This document shows, piece after piece, positions 44,742 to 52,902 of a DNA stretch of 64,000 nt. Made by a program: the position numbers and the translations under genes. The stretch is from Rhizobium binae (lineage in GTDB: Bacteria; Pseudomonadota; Alphaproteobacteria; Rhizobiales; Rhizobiaceae): positions 2,111,001-2,175,000 of the forward strand of contig NZ_CP071604.1 in assembly GCF_017357225.1 (NCBI RefSeq), given 5' to 3'. Below the pieces are notes generated by a model. That model saw nothing but the letters and a program-made list of their open reading frames with translations. It searched no databases and was not told the DNA's origin. Position 1 is the stretch's first letter. Every line of letters starts with the position of its first letter.

Positions 44742-45839
44742 TCACCGGATGCCGCCAGGCGGCTTTTCGCTTGCTGCTTTGAAATACGAATAGACAGTCT
44801 CAACCCATTCTCCACCTGGGATTTTTGCGAGCACTGGCACAATTCCACCGGCGGACAAAAGAGCGGTGACGATTGCTGTCGCTAACCGCTTCCGCCCGTC
44901 TGCGACGATATCGCGGCCGATCCCCAGAGCGACCTTCGACACGACCGACCAAACATTCTCCAGTGAACGCGTTAGCGACAGAACATCCCGGTTATCAGGA
45001 GTGTCGCTGTCCTGAACCCACCGAGAGGCAGTGTCCAGCGCATCGACTACCGCTATATCGGCCAGATGTTCATCCCGTAGCTGCTTGACGAGTTCTGCGG
45101 TGGCCTGAGTGAGTTTTTCGACTGAGCCAGCGTCAATATTAAGGTCTGCCGCGTTCTTCGAATAGATTCGCCAGTCCTCAAACTGCGCAAGGGCGGAGAA
45201 CACGCTCTCGATGTGGCCGATCAAGAGGCTAAACATTGTCGGTGATAGTTCTTCAATGTCGCCATGTACGAGCCTGCGGCAGATTTGAGCACGCACTCCC
45301 ACCTGCACGATATTTTTATAACCCGCCATCGTCGCTTGAAGTTGCCGAAAGGCCTCCTTGAGACGAGGCGACGAGTTTGTCGCCGCCAAGTCACTAATCA
45401 CGTACTCGCCGTGTTCCACGGCCGCCTCAATGGCAGCCATCGCCATTTCCTTCTCACGTAAAGAGGGGCGCAATGGCTGATCTACGACTTTCAGCACGTC
45501 TTCATCGAGCCGAAATTGAAACGCGGCGGTCTTTTGCCCTGGCAAAGACTCGAGCAGTTCGTCTGGCCCAAGTTGATTGAGCCCAAATTTTAGGCCGAGC
45601 ACCAAATTCCCCAAGTTGGGGTGATCGCCAGGTGGTATTGGGACACTTCTAATCTGCTTTTCGAGAGCCGCAACATCGGCCGCTCGCAAAGAATCGACCT
45701 TGCTGATATATCTTCTAACTTCCGCTTTCACAGCAGCTAGCGGAATCGCAATGTGGTACGACCGCTCATAAGATCGCTCCAGACGGCCGACACGCCCTTC
45801 CAGCTCAATAAGGAGATTGCGAAGTTTGTCTGGCTTCAT
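44742..45839 (-). CDS. Large accessory protein, unknown function
   Basis: A 365-residue, mostly helical protein with no recognised family. It has acidic coiled-coil-like stretches, one semi-hydrophobic segment near the C-terminus (about 320-345, AIVTALLSAGGIVPVLAKIP), and a mid region VEHGEYVISDLAAT. It is read leftward, with a small zinc-ribbon gene downstream. It is in the lysogenic cargo region next to the integrase, where phages keep defence or exclusion genes. Base composition looks lower in GC than the phage structural genes. Confidence 0.65.
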   Translation of the reverse strand: MKPDKLRNLLIELEGRVGRLERSYERSYHIAIPLAAVKAEVRRYISKVDSLRAADVAALEKQIRSVPIPPGDHPNLGNLVLGLKFGLNQLGPDELLESLPGQKTAAFQFRLDEDVLKVVDQPLRPSLREKEMAMAAIEAAVEHGEYVISDLAATNSSPRLKEAFRQLQATMAGYKNIVQVGVRAQICRRLVHGDIEELSPTMFSLLIGHIESVFSALAQFEDWRIYSKNAADLNIDAGSVEKLTQATAELVKQLRDEHLADIAVVDALDTASRWVQDSDTPDNRDVLSLTRSLENVWSVVSKVALGIGRDIVADGRKRLATAIVTALLSAGGIVPVLAKIPGGEWVETVYSYFKAASEKPPGGIR

Positions 45840-45957
45840 GCATTTCCCACCGCCATTGCACGCAAGGAACTATAGGGATCGCGTTGAGAGAGCGCCAGCG
45901 GCTCGAGGATATGTTATCCACAGGGCAACAAACGTGCGGATGGATCTTCTTTGCCAT

Positions 45958-46311
45958 CTAAACAGAGCGGCCCTCATCATAATCAGCAATCGCATTGCGG
46001 ACATGTGTCTCTGAATAGCCGAACTTTTCCGAAGCGATGCGAAGGGCATCCTCGTACTTCACGCCAGCCTCTCGGAGTTGGTGGTATTTCTCGCCAATCT
46101 CATGCCAATGCCGCGTAAGGGCAGGACGCCGGCCACGTCCGCGCTTTGGCGGCCGGATCATTTCCGCTGCGAGACGCTGTACGACTTTATCCGCCGTACC
46201 GGCCAACAGGAGCCGGACGATCTCAGTCTTGGCATCTTCCGTTCTTCCCTCCGCCAAGGCGGAACGAATGGGAATGGCTTGCACACTAAATCCCTCAGGC
46301 AGCTTGGCCAT
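45958..46311 (-). CDS. Small HTH-like protein coupled to integrase
   Basis: A 117-residue protein overlapping the integrase 3' end by 17 bases, so co-expressed with it. The C-terminal half GVKYEDALRIASEKFGYSET may be an HTH. An ERKPPKRGRGRRP-like basic patch lies in the middle. It may influence integrase expression or DNA binding; no family is recognised. Confidence 0.65.
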   Translation of the reverse strand: MAKLPEGFSVQAIPIRSALAEGRTEDAKTEIVRLLLAGTADKVVQRLAAEMIRPPKRGRGRRPALTRHWHEIGEKYHQLREAGVKYEDALRIASEKFGYSETHVRNAIADYDEGRSV

Positions 46312-47590
46312 TTCCGCCTCCGATCGCCCGGTCGATATGGTCGCCGATGAAGTCGGTCACACGTCGCATTGGATCCGTGTCCAGATGCGCATAGCGCTGC
46401 GTCGTGGCCATGTTCTTATGACCGAGGAGCTTTCCAATAATCGGCAGTCCCTGGCCTCCGCCCGCGCCGATGCTTGCATAGGTATGTCGTAGGTCGTGAA
46501 GCCTAAGCTTTTCCAGGCCGGCGCGTTGCGTCACGGCCTTCCACGGGCGGTCAAGGTCTGCGCGCGGCGCTTCGTTCTCGGTGCCGGCATCAGCACCAGC
46601 TATCACGTATTTTCCAATTCGGGTCAGGTTCGTAAGGATTGCCTGCGCCTGGGGGGACAAGATCACCGGCTTCTTGCCGGTCTTGGAGTCGGGCAGAAAC
46701 AAGATACCTCGCTCGAGGTCGACGTCTGACCACATGAGCTTCAAGATTTCACTGCGCCGGCAGCCCGTAAAGAGGTATAGCCTTATGGCAGCTATTGCGT
46801 GTTCGCCGTAGACTGTTCGACGGTTCTCAGCCTTGTTCGCGTGCTTAGCCTTGGCTTTTGTCTCGTCAATCTCGTAGGGGAGGCCGATCGTCTCGGCCTC
46901 CGTGAGGGCCGCGGCCAGTGCTCCGATTTCTTCGGAGGTCAGAAAGCGCTCGATCTGGTTTTCCTTGAAGCGCTCGATAGAGGCGACTGGATTGAAGCCG
47001 ACGGGAACGATCCTCAAGTCTTGCGCCCAACCATATATGGCGGACAAAGCGGCCAGTGCACGATTGGCCATTGTGCGCCCACCGTTCGCCTTGTCCGTCT
47101 TGCCGCGGATGATCTTTGCCTGCATGCGGAGCACGTCAGATGGCTCCACGAGAGAGAATTTCATGCTTCCAAGCACGGGCTTGATGTAGCGTTCTACGGC
47201 CAATTTGTATTCACCGTATGTCCTGGGCTTGCGCTTGATTAGGACGTGTTCTTCGAGCCAGGAATCGGCGACATCAGCGACCGTTTGGCCTTTGCGCTCG
47301 TCAGACCTTGACGCGGCGGGATCCGATCCGAGCGTCACGCGGGCGAGGGTGCGCGATGCTTCGTCCCGGGCCGCCTCCGGTGAGTGAGTGGCTAGTGTGC
47401 CGATCTTGATGCGCTTCTTCGAAACGCCGCGGCCGCCGGCGCCAGGCCGGTACTCGATAATCCACGACTTGGCGCCGGTCGGCATTACCTTAAGACCGAA
47501 ACCCTTGAGGGTGGCATCGTAGTAGATGGTAGGCTTTGCGCTGGGCACGATGTCCGCAAGCGCCTTTCGGCTGATTTTGATTGTCGGCAA
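46295..47590 (-). CDS. int: Tyrosine integrase of the prophage
   Basis: A 431-residue P4-type integrase with N-terminal DUF4102-like arm domain (DATLKGFGLKVMPTGAKSW), core-binding domain, and the catalytic residues R278 (TGCRRSE), H365-x-x-R368 (LHDLRHT), H391 (LGHKNM) and Y400 (QRYAHL). It is read leftward from next to the right attachment site. The arm repeats are at 6356 and 47610. It recombines at the 3' end of tRNA-Lys. Confidence 0.95.
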   Translation of the reverse strand: MPTIKISRKALADIVPSAKPTIYYDATLKGFGLKVMPTGAKSWIIEYRPGAGGRGVSKKRIKIGTLATHSPEAARDEASRTLARVTLGSDPAASRSDERKGQTVADVADSWLEEHVLIKRKPRTYGEYKLAVERYIKPVLGSMKFSLVEPSDVLRMQAKIIRGKTDKANGGRTMANRALAALSAIYGWAQDLRIVPVGFNPVASIERFKENQIERFLTSEEIGALAAALTEAETIGLPYEIDETKAKAKHANKAENRRTVYGEHAIAAIRLYLFTGCRRSEILKLMWSDVDLERGILFLPDSKTGKKPVILSPQAQAILTNLTRIGKYVIAGADAGTENEAPRADLDRPWKAVTQRAGLEKLRLHDLRHTYASIGAGGGQGLPIIGKLLGHKNMATTQRYAHLDTDPMRRVTDFIGDHIDRAIGGGNGQAA

Positions 47591-47609
47591 TTTCCCCTCA
47601 CTTCATTTA

Positions 47610-47630
47610 GTCGCCACCGAGTCGCCACCG
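47610..47630 (+). repeat. Arm-type integrase repeats, right end of prophage
   Basis: The same doubled GTCGCCACCGA unit as at 6356-6376 lies 20 bases upstream of the integrase start. In the excised circle it would be on the opposite side of attP from the left copy. Confidence 0.7.
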
Positions 47631-47742
47631 GCGACAGAAACACGGTGAAACTCGATGATGCATTCAACGGGAATATAGGAATAAAATGACGAAAAAACAA
47701 TGCAATATGAAACAGAAGGAAATTAGATGAAACACAACAAGC

Positions 47743-47791
47743 CTGACTTTTAATCAGTAGGTCTCGGGTTCGAACCCCGACGCTCTCACCA
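47743..47791 (+). repeat. Central att core (prophage attR / satellite attL)
   Basis: Identical to 6259-6307 for 49 bases. It is only the 3' part of tRNA-Lys, without the 5' acceptor strand or D arm, so it is not a tRNA gene. It forms the border between two elements. Downstream it continues TAAAA, while the third copy continues TAAAC. Confidence 0.95.
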
Positions 47792-47834
47792 TAAAATCTT
47801 TAAAATCTGCTAGTTACGGGACATACTAATAATC

Positions 47835-47901
47835 CGTTAGCTGGCTTTCGGCCGGGGCTAACGCCCCGCTAACGGACGCCGTTCGGCGGCTGGAGCTAAC
47901 C
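47835..47901. repeat. Left arm repeats of satellite (GCTAACG)
   Basis: Copies are at 47857-47863 and 47868-47874 (GCTAACG), 47895-47901 (GCTAACC) and inverted at 47835-47841 (CGTTAGC). Matching copies are near the right end (58364, 58381 inverted, 58471). They are likely the arm sites of the satellite integrase and differ from the prophage arm repeats. Confidence 0.6.
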
Positions 47902-48087
47902 TAAAGCCGTTCTTCTTCCGAATCCTTTCGACAGTATCGGGTGCGGGTTCTACGAGGGGATCGTAAGCAGCCTCAAGTGGTTGGTCTGCTATTCGTGGGG
48001 CTGCCGGGTTTACCGTAGGAATCCACACTTGCAGCCGTGAATTCTGGCCATATGTCCGCATTCAATGGAGCGAAAAGTGGGTATACT

Positions 48088-48119
48088 GGGGAAAACCCGG
48101 GGGAAAACTTGGGGAAAAC
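48088..48119 (+). repeat. Three phased GGGGAAAAC repeats
   Basis: GGGGAAAAC occurs at 48088, 48100 and 48111, that is 11-12 bases apart, so all lie on one face of the helix. A regulator or bending protein could bind here. No gene lies within the surrounding 300 bases except the 48381 ORF. Confidence 0.45.
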
Positions 48120-48380
48120 CTGGGGATTGGGCCTGTCTCCCGGTGCCCACGGGTACTGCTTTAAGCCTGGATGAGCTTCAGGCTAAGCGTCAAAGGTGAC
48201 GAAACCGCTCAAACGAATCAGCGGCATACAGAAACCATCTTGGTCAACACCTGTCATGTCGCGAAATGTGCTGATTTCCTTTGGACTTTTATTTCCGGTA
48301 ATCTCAGCATGGGTTAAGCCAATCGACCGCTCGCGGAAGTGCGGCTGGCCCACTGTCCACCGGATTGAAAGGAGGCCATC

Positions 48381-48518
48381 ATGGCTGCAATCTGGAAATT
48401 CGTGGTGGCAGCGGCGCTCGTGACTGTTGGCATGCACTACGTGGCCGAGGGTTATGAGAAAATGAAGGAGGCCGTCTCGGCAAAAAACCAAGACGGACCT
48501 CACGATACGAAGAAGTAG
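48381..48518 (+). CDS. 45-residue membrane protein of the satellite
   Basis: It begins MAAIWKFVVAAALVTVGMHY with one membrane helix, followed by a charged tail ending HDTKK. AAAGGAGG lies just upstream (48368-48375), and a strong terminator follows. It is the only rightward gene in the element apart from the tiny ORF at 48623. A role in exclusion or helper interference is possible, but unproven. Confidence 0.65.
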   Translation: MAAIWKFVVAAALVTVGMHYVAEGYEKMKEAVSAKNQDGPHDTKK

Positions 48519-48531
48519 CCGTTTGCTGCGT

Positions 48532-48571
48532 GGGGAAAGGATTTGCCTCGAAGCGCCTTTCCCCTTTTCTT
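48532..48571 (+). terminator. Rho-independent terminator after 48381 gene
   Basis: GGGGAAAGG (48532-48540) pairs perfectly with CCTTTCCCC (48556-48564), followed by TTTTCTT. It lies 14 bases beyond the stop. Confidence 0.85.
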
Positions 48572-48622
48572 CGTCATTTCACTTTCCCTCACATCGGTCC
48601 CAAAGTCAAAAGGGAGTTCAAC

Positions 48623-48700
48623 ATGGAAGCAAGAACTAGGAGACCTTTTTTCTCCCGCTTTGGATATCCCAAGTTTTTGGGAGGCGCCCCACTAAGGTGA
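48623..48700 (+). CDS. Very short ORF (25 aa) with ribosome binding site
   Basis: It reads MEARTRRPFFSRFGYPKFLG to a TGA at 48698. AAAAGGGAG precedes it at good spacing. Size and composition do not allow a functional call; it could be a leader peptide. Confidence 0.3.
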   Translation: MEARTRRPFFSRFGYPKFLGGAPLR

Positions 48701-48839
48701 CGGAGTGCTTGGAAAAGTCAGCGCAAACATTCGCACGTACTCCAGTGAGGAGACCTGTCGCCACCGGCAAGCGTCTTCCCTTATTTGTGCAGAGCTCGGC
48801 CACGTGTAATTGCGGAGTGGCTTGCCCGGAGCCTCAACC

Positions 48840-49187
48840 TCAAGTAGCGGCAACGGCGGCGTCTTCCATGTGGCGGCGCTCCACCCGGCGGGCGTTGGCA
48901 TCGCTCTTATCGGCGTCGCGAACTAGGTCCATCCACGCGACGCCCAGCTCGGCCGCGAGTTGCTGGAATACCGCATGGTTCAAGACGAACTGCCTCTGCC
49001 AGCTTGCCCGCGCCAGGCCGGGGCCAACAATCCGCTCGCCGTGCATCCGGGGGAGGACCACGCCATAGACCAGCCGAAGAGCCTTCTCAGTGCGGCGCAG
49101 TGGATCGTCGGGCGTGATTCGAGGTGCGCGGTCGGGGTCCCGGTCGGCCCTTATGCCGCCTCCAGGGCGGTCCCTCTGCGGAGCCAT
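48840..49187 (-). CDS. Small satellite protein, unknown
   Basis: A 115-residue protein with a basic start and a helical C-terminal part (FVLNHAVFQQLAAELGVAWM, DADKSDANARRVERRHMED). It starts 3 bases after the stop of the scaffold-like gene, so it is its last operon partner. No family is recognised. Confidence 0.6.
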   Translation of the reverse strand: MAPQRDRPGGGIRADRDPDRAPRITPDDPLRRTEKALRLVYGVVLPRMHGERIVGPGLARASWQRQFVLNHAVFQQLAAELGVAWMDLVRDADKSDANARRVERRHMEDAAVAAT

Positions 49188-49190
49188 TGG

Positions 49191-49691
49191 TCAGTGCACG
49201 TTCTTCAAGCGGGCCACCTCAGCGGCGAAGCCCCCGGCCTCGGCGCGCTCCGGTGCGGCGTAAGCCTCGCCGTCCTCTGCGATCCAATTGATCGCTGCCA
49301 TCTCGGCTTCCTCGCGTCCGCGCCGCCCTACGATGACGACCTTGCCGTCCTTGATGCCGAACTTGTGCTGCGACATGAACAGCGCCACAGCGCCGGGCAT
49401 AAGCTCCGGCTTGACGAACTGCGCTAGCTGCTCCCGCACCTTCTCGACCACCCTCCGCCGGTTGCTCTCATCCCTCAACTGAGCGTTTTCCCGGCGCAGT
49501 TTGTCATCCTCAAGCGCCCTAGAGACGTTGGCAATCAGAGCGTCTCGCTGGGCGTGGTCAAGCGTCAGGCGGTCACCGTTCTGCTTGTAGAAGTCCCGAA
49601 GACCCTCAGGAACGCCCTCGATCGAGGTGATTTCCTCTGGCATTTCCTGGGCGCTGGTCAGCACGCCCTCAAGATCGATGTCTACCTTCAT
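49191..49691 (-). CDS. Scaffold-like protein (DUF6651-type pattern)
   Basis: A 166-residue protein with the layout of phage scaffold proteins: VPEGLRDFYKQNGDRLTLDH, then a charged coiled coil (EDDKLRRENAQLRDESNRRR) and an amphipathic C-terminal helix. The opening resembles DUF6651-type head scaffolds. A related but decayed segment lies outside the element at 59203-59270. In a satellite, such a protein could redirect capsid assembly of a helper phage. Confidence 0.65.
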   Translation of the reverse strand: MKVDIDLEGVLTSAQEMPEEITSIEGVPEGLRDFYKQNGDRLTLDHAQRDALIANVSRALEDDKLRRENAQLRDESNRRRVVEKVREQLAQFVKPELMPGAVALFMSQHKFGIKDGKVVIVGRRGREEAEMAAINWIAEDGEAYAAPERAEAGGFAAEVARLKNVH

Positions 49692-49695
49692 GGCT

Positions 49696-50421
49696 CTACT
49701 CCTGCTGTGCGATTACGGCCTTTATTGCCTGCTCGGCTGCCTGCGCGTTGGCTGCTGCCTCGGCAATTTGGACGGCTGAACCAGTGGTCGCGCTGGCAAT
49801 GTAGTTGATAAACGAGCGCCCGCTGCGCTCCGTGGCTTCAAGGGCGGCGGTGAGCCGCTTGAGCCGCGCCTCTTCCGCCGGGTGGAACGTGGTCCGGTAA
49901 CGGTGGCGGACCATGTCTTGGCGGGATTGGCTCAGGCCGACCAGCAGCGCCGGGCCACGCAGCACAGCGGCTATGATGCTCCCATCCATTTCGGCGAATG
50001 CCTTGCCGATTGCCTCATCGCGGGCCTTTTCGGGCATACTGGCAAGCCGCGCTCGGATCTCAGCCTCAAGCCCGGCGGATAGTTGATCGCGCGGGGCAGG
50101 GGGCGTGCTGGTGCGAGCGGTGATCTCCGCTACTTCTTGCTGCACCCGCGCCTTGGCTTCGTCCAGCTTCTTCGCGGTGGCCTCGGCCAGCTTTAGGGCA
50201 TTGTCCCTCAGCTTGAGCCGTGCAGCATCCGGCGACAGCAGCCGATCCTTGGCCAGCGTATCGGCGTAAGCCGCAAGCGACTCGCTATTGAGCCGAGTGG
50301 TTCGCACGGCGGTAGCGAGTGAGGCAATTGTCGCGTCGTTCTCCACCTCGCCGCTGGGCGCGCGGGCATAATGGTGTTCGACGGCGGCTTCGTGAATGTC
50401 TGGCGGTGGTCTGAGCTTCAT
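49696..50421 (-). CDS. Coiled-coil satellite protein, unknown
   Basis: The start is set at 50421 because AAGGAGA precedes it; an earlier ATG at 50493 lacks a ribosome binding site. The 241-residue helical protein contains DNALKLAEATAKKLDEAKAR and HPAEEARLKRLTAALEATER. It stands between the terminase nuclease and scaffold-like genes. Assembly or portal-linked function is possible; no family is recognised. Confidence 0.65.
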   Translation of the reverse strand: MKLRPPPDIHEAAVEHHYARAPSGEVENDATIASLATAVRTTRLNSESLAAYADTLAKDRLLSPDAARLKLRDNALKLAEATAKKLDEAKARVQQEVAEITARTSTPPAPRDQLSAGLEAEIRARLASMPEKARDEAIGKAFAEMDGSIIAAVLRGPALLVGLSQSRQDMVRHRYRTTFHPAEEARLKRLTAALEATERSGRSFINYIASATTGSAVQIAEAAANAQAAEQAIKAVIAQQE

Positions 50422-50432
50422 CGTCTTCTCCT

Positions 50433-51161
50433 TTAGACAAAACCGGAAATGGCAGCTTGGCCTCCACCTGTCCGGGGGCGGGAGGCCCACCAAAGAGCGA
50501 TGGCGATGCTGAGAATGAGGTCGTCGTGCTTGCCTTCGCGCGCGTTGAAGCTCGCGCGGCCTGCGGCGCTGACGGTGCGGCGGAAGTCCTTCAGCTCCTC
50601 GGCTAGCGCTCCAGCGTCGGTCAGCTCGGCAGCAAAACGCAGCTCGCCAACGTGTAGCCGGGCGTCCACGGTGCTGATGAGATGCGCCTTCGGCACGTGC
50701 CAGCGGCGATTCTCGGGATTGGTGATCTCATTGCCGGCGGTGATGGCGACCCGCTGCGGTCGCATGCCGGCGGACTCGAATATGTCGGAGACGGCCCGGC
50801 CCACGCCCGTTTCGTCGACGACGAGGTCGCAGCCGTTGCGCAGGGGCGGGCGGTCAAGCAGTTCGGCAACGCGTCCCACGACCTGCGGGTAGGGAGTGCC
50901 CAGCGGCACACGCTCCAGAGCACGTACATCGAATCGGGTTTCGCTGCGTTCGCGTGTTACGTTGGGCCTGACGTGATCGCCGTAGGATAAGCTCCAGTCG
51001 CCCGTAGGCGTCACCGTATGATGGATGACGGATATAGCGGTGGGGTCATTCGACTGACCAAGGTCCACCCCCATGATGAAGCGGCTGACCGGCACGACAG
51101 GTATGCGCTGCCACGGTCCTCTGGCGCCCCGGCCTATCGGAGGGCTGGAGTGTGCTACCAT
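50433..51161 (-). CDS. Terminase large subunit, nuclease part (separate ORF)
   Basis: A 242-residue RNase H-fold protein with the terminase nuclease acidic residues D33 (IMGVDLGQSND), D116 (LVVDETGVG) and D213/D214 (KHDDLILSIAIALWW). Its ATG lies in an ATGGTAG overlap with the stop of the upstream ATPase gene. It would cut DNA during packaging. A terminase made of two ORFs is unusual, since tailed phages normally fuse them. Confidence 0.82.
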   Translation of the reverse strand: MVAHSSPPIGRGARGPWQRIPVVPVSRFIMGVDLGQSNDPTAISVIHHTVTPTGDWSLSYGDHVRPNVTRERSETRFDVRALERVPLGTPYPQVVGRVAELLDRPPLRNGCDLVVDETGVGRAVSDIFESAGMRPQRVAITAGNEITNPENRRWHVPKAHLISTVDARLHVGELRFAAELTDAGALAEELKDFRRTVSAAGRASFNAREGKHDDLILSIAIALWWASRPRTGGGQAAISGFV

Positions 51162-51901
51162 AGTGCTCTGACCTCCTGCGTGAATGCGGCTTCGATAATG
51201 GCGAGTGGGAAGACGGCCTCCTCAGGGTCGTGGAACTCTAAGCCGTACTCCTCGCTGAACTTGATGGCACCGAGGGCTTTCAGTTCCTCGTCCAGAAACT
51301 CCTGCGTGATCCGGGGGCATTCGCTCGCTGGAACCCTCACGCGCTCCCACGATGGATCGTCGCCGACCCAAGCCTCGTAGAACCAGCCGCGCTTGCCCGC
51401 TGGCGTGGTCAGGGCAACTAGGCGAGCGTCGCGTTTGGTCGCCATCATCGGCCGTACCGCAGTCAGCAGTTCGTCTTCGACGCGCGCCGCCTCGTCCATG
51501 ACTACGAGGTCCACCCCGGCAATTCCGCGGATGGTCTTTTCGGTGCCGGGTAGCGAAAGAATACGCGCACCGTTCGATAGCTCAGTTCCCTGTTTGCTTT
51601 CGGCGGTGGGGCGCGGCGCGCCCGGCAGCCGTCCAAGGAAGCCGACGATGGTGCGGAACAACTCGTTGGACTGGCGCTGCGTGGGACTGACGACCACGAT
51701 CTGCGCTGCCGGGACGAAGAGTGCTGTCTGGATGACGAGGAAGGCCGCGACGGTGGACTTGCCTGATTGGCGGGAGCACAGCAGCAGGGAGCGCCGGGGG
51801 TTGGCGTCTAGCAAAGTTGCCTGCCATGGGTCAGGCTCTATGCCGCACTCGCGGGCCAAGGTGACGGGGCTCAGTGCGCGGGCAAGGTCGCGGGCTAGCA
51901 T
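51155..51901 (-). CDS. Terminase large subunit, ATPase part (separate ORF)
   Basis: The 248-residue form beginning at ATG 51901 is preferred; a longer start at 51982 has no support. Walker A is SRQSGKST (43-50), Walker B DLVVMDEA (131-138), then an LTTPAGKRGWFYEAW motif. This is the packaging ATPase domain only; it stops before the nuclease. The nuclease gene overlaps its end by 7 bases and is probably expressed by coupled translation. Confidence 0.85.
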   Translation of the reverse strand: MLARDLARALSPVTLARECGIEPDPWQATLLDANPRRSLLLCSRQSGKSTVAAFLVIQTALFVPAAQIVVVSPTQRQSNELFRTIVGFLGRLPGAPRPTAESKQGTELSNGARILSLPGTEKTIRGIAGVDLVVMDEAARVEDELLTAVRPMMATKRDARLVALTTPAGKRGWFYEAWVGDDPSWERVRVPASECPRITQEFLDEELKALGAIKFSEEYGLEFHDPEEAVFPLAIIEAAFTQEVRALW

Positions 51902-52088
51902 CGATGCTGTCTCCACGAATGGCGAAAAGAGGCAGACCGGCGCGCGTCGGGCAAACACAAAGGAGAAGGCCCGGAACGACACTCAGGGAAACCAGCCGGA
52001 GACCTGTGCGTCGGCGCTGCCGGTCTGCCTTCACCCAGCGCGCGGCGGGGCTGCGCTGGTACTCGGAGGGTGAGCCTGCCGAGGTTCT

Positions 52089-52688
52089 TCATGAGCCGCC
52101 AACCCCGTTGCCGGGTACAGGGCCGCTGGCGTAGGAGTGGTCGATCACCATGCCTTCGGCGAACCGCGTCTCTAGCCCCTGGAGCACCAGCGCGACGGCC
52201 TGCCGTGCATCGGGAAAGCCCCGTAGCGCCTTGACGAGCTCGGTGCGCATCTCGATGTAGACCGGGGATACGAGCACGTTATTGTTGATGGTGGTGCCGG
52301 TGTTCAGGTCGCCAAGGAGCTTGCCTGTTAACTCGAGATTCCGGTGCAGCTGGCTGGAGATGCGCGTCACTGCCGCCGTATCGCCAACCTCATCGGCGGC
52401 GTCCATCGAGGCGAAGAGCCGGTGGCGAAGCGCGACGATGTTGGACAGCAGCGACTGCGATTCCGTCTCTCGCAGCCGGTCTATGTCCATGGGTAGCTCG
52501 GGCCCGGCCAAGAGCTGCGCCCTTAACTGAGGCGGCATGTGGTTCTTCGCGTGACGGCGCAGGCTATCGGAGCCGAGCTTGTAGCGCCGGGCGAGCACTG
52601 CGAACGGTACGTTGCGGGCCAGTGCGAGGTCAATGGCTGCGCGCTCACGGTGCCTGCAGACTGAGCATTCCGGTCCTCGTTTGGCCAT
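52089..52688 (-). CDS. Terminase small subunit-like protein
   Basis: A 199-residue protein with N-terminal possible zinc ligands C8-x2-C11-x-H13, followed by an HTH-like FAVLARRYKLGSDSLRRHAK, and a long helical region (ESQSLLSNIVALRHRLFA). This is the layout of DNA-recognising small terminases and it precedes the ATPase gene. Specificity for satellite DNA would let it claim helper proheads. Confidence 0.72.
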   Translation of the reverse strand: MAKRGPECSVCRHRERAAIDLALARNVPFAVLARRYKLGSDSLRRHAKNHMPPQLRAQLLAGPELPMDIDRLRETESQSLLSNIVALRHRLFASMDAADEVGDTAAVTRISSQLHRNLELTGKLLGDLNTGTTINNNVLVSPVYIEMRTELVKALRGFPDARQAVALVLQGLETRFAEGMVIDHSYASGPVPGNGVGGS

Positions 52689-52902
52689 GGCGGCGGAACT
52701 CGCTAAAATCGACGGCGGGTTACTTTTGATTAGCTGAGCGTTAGCTGCATCAACTCTTAGTTGTATACTAGCGTGCTAAAGCTTTGATTTAAAGGGTTTT
52801 TATATGCGTTAACCTGCTAATAGATTATAAGGCGGTCGCAATCGAGGAGAGTGAAAGCGCGTAGCGCAAAGGGCGACGACGCGGGAAGGAGGGCCGAGGA
52901 AC

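Larger units (their letters stand above)
6259..47791. mobile_element. Complete HK97-type temperate siphophage prophage in tRNA-Lys
   Basis: The element is bounded by perfect 49-nt direct repeats of the tRNA-Lys 3' end and holds an integrase at its right end. Replication, packaging, head, tail, host recognition and lysis modules follow in the standard lambda-like order, all read rightward from 6.5 to 37 kb. Lysogeny and accessory genes fill 37-47.6 kb. Every essential siphophage function appears to be present and open, so it may be inducible. Accessory genes look more AT-rich than the structural genes. Confidence 0.93.

Noticed and set aside
47743..47791. Second and third tRNA-Lys genes (also 58500-58545)
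   Set aside because: Only the 3' half of the tRNA is present, with no D arm or 5' acceptor strand; they are attachment-site copies.
48183..48503. Leftward 106-residue frame in the satellite
   Set aside because: It covers the well-supported 45-residue gene on the other strand and has no ribosome binding site; its last part (IGLTHAEITGNKSPKEIS) looks protein-like, so a fragment cannot be fully excluded.
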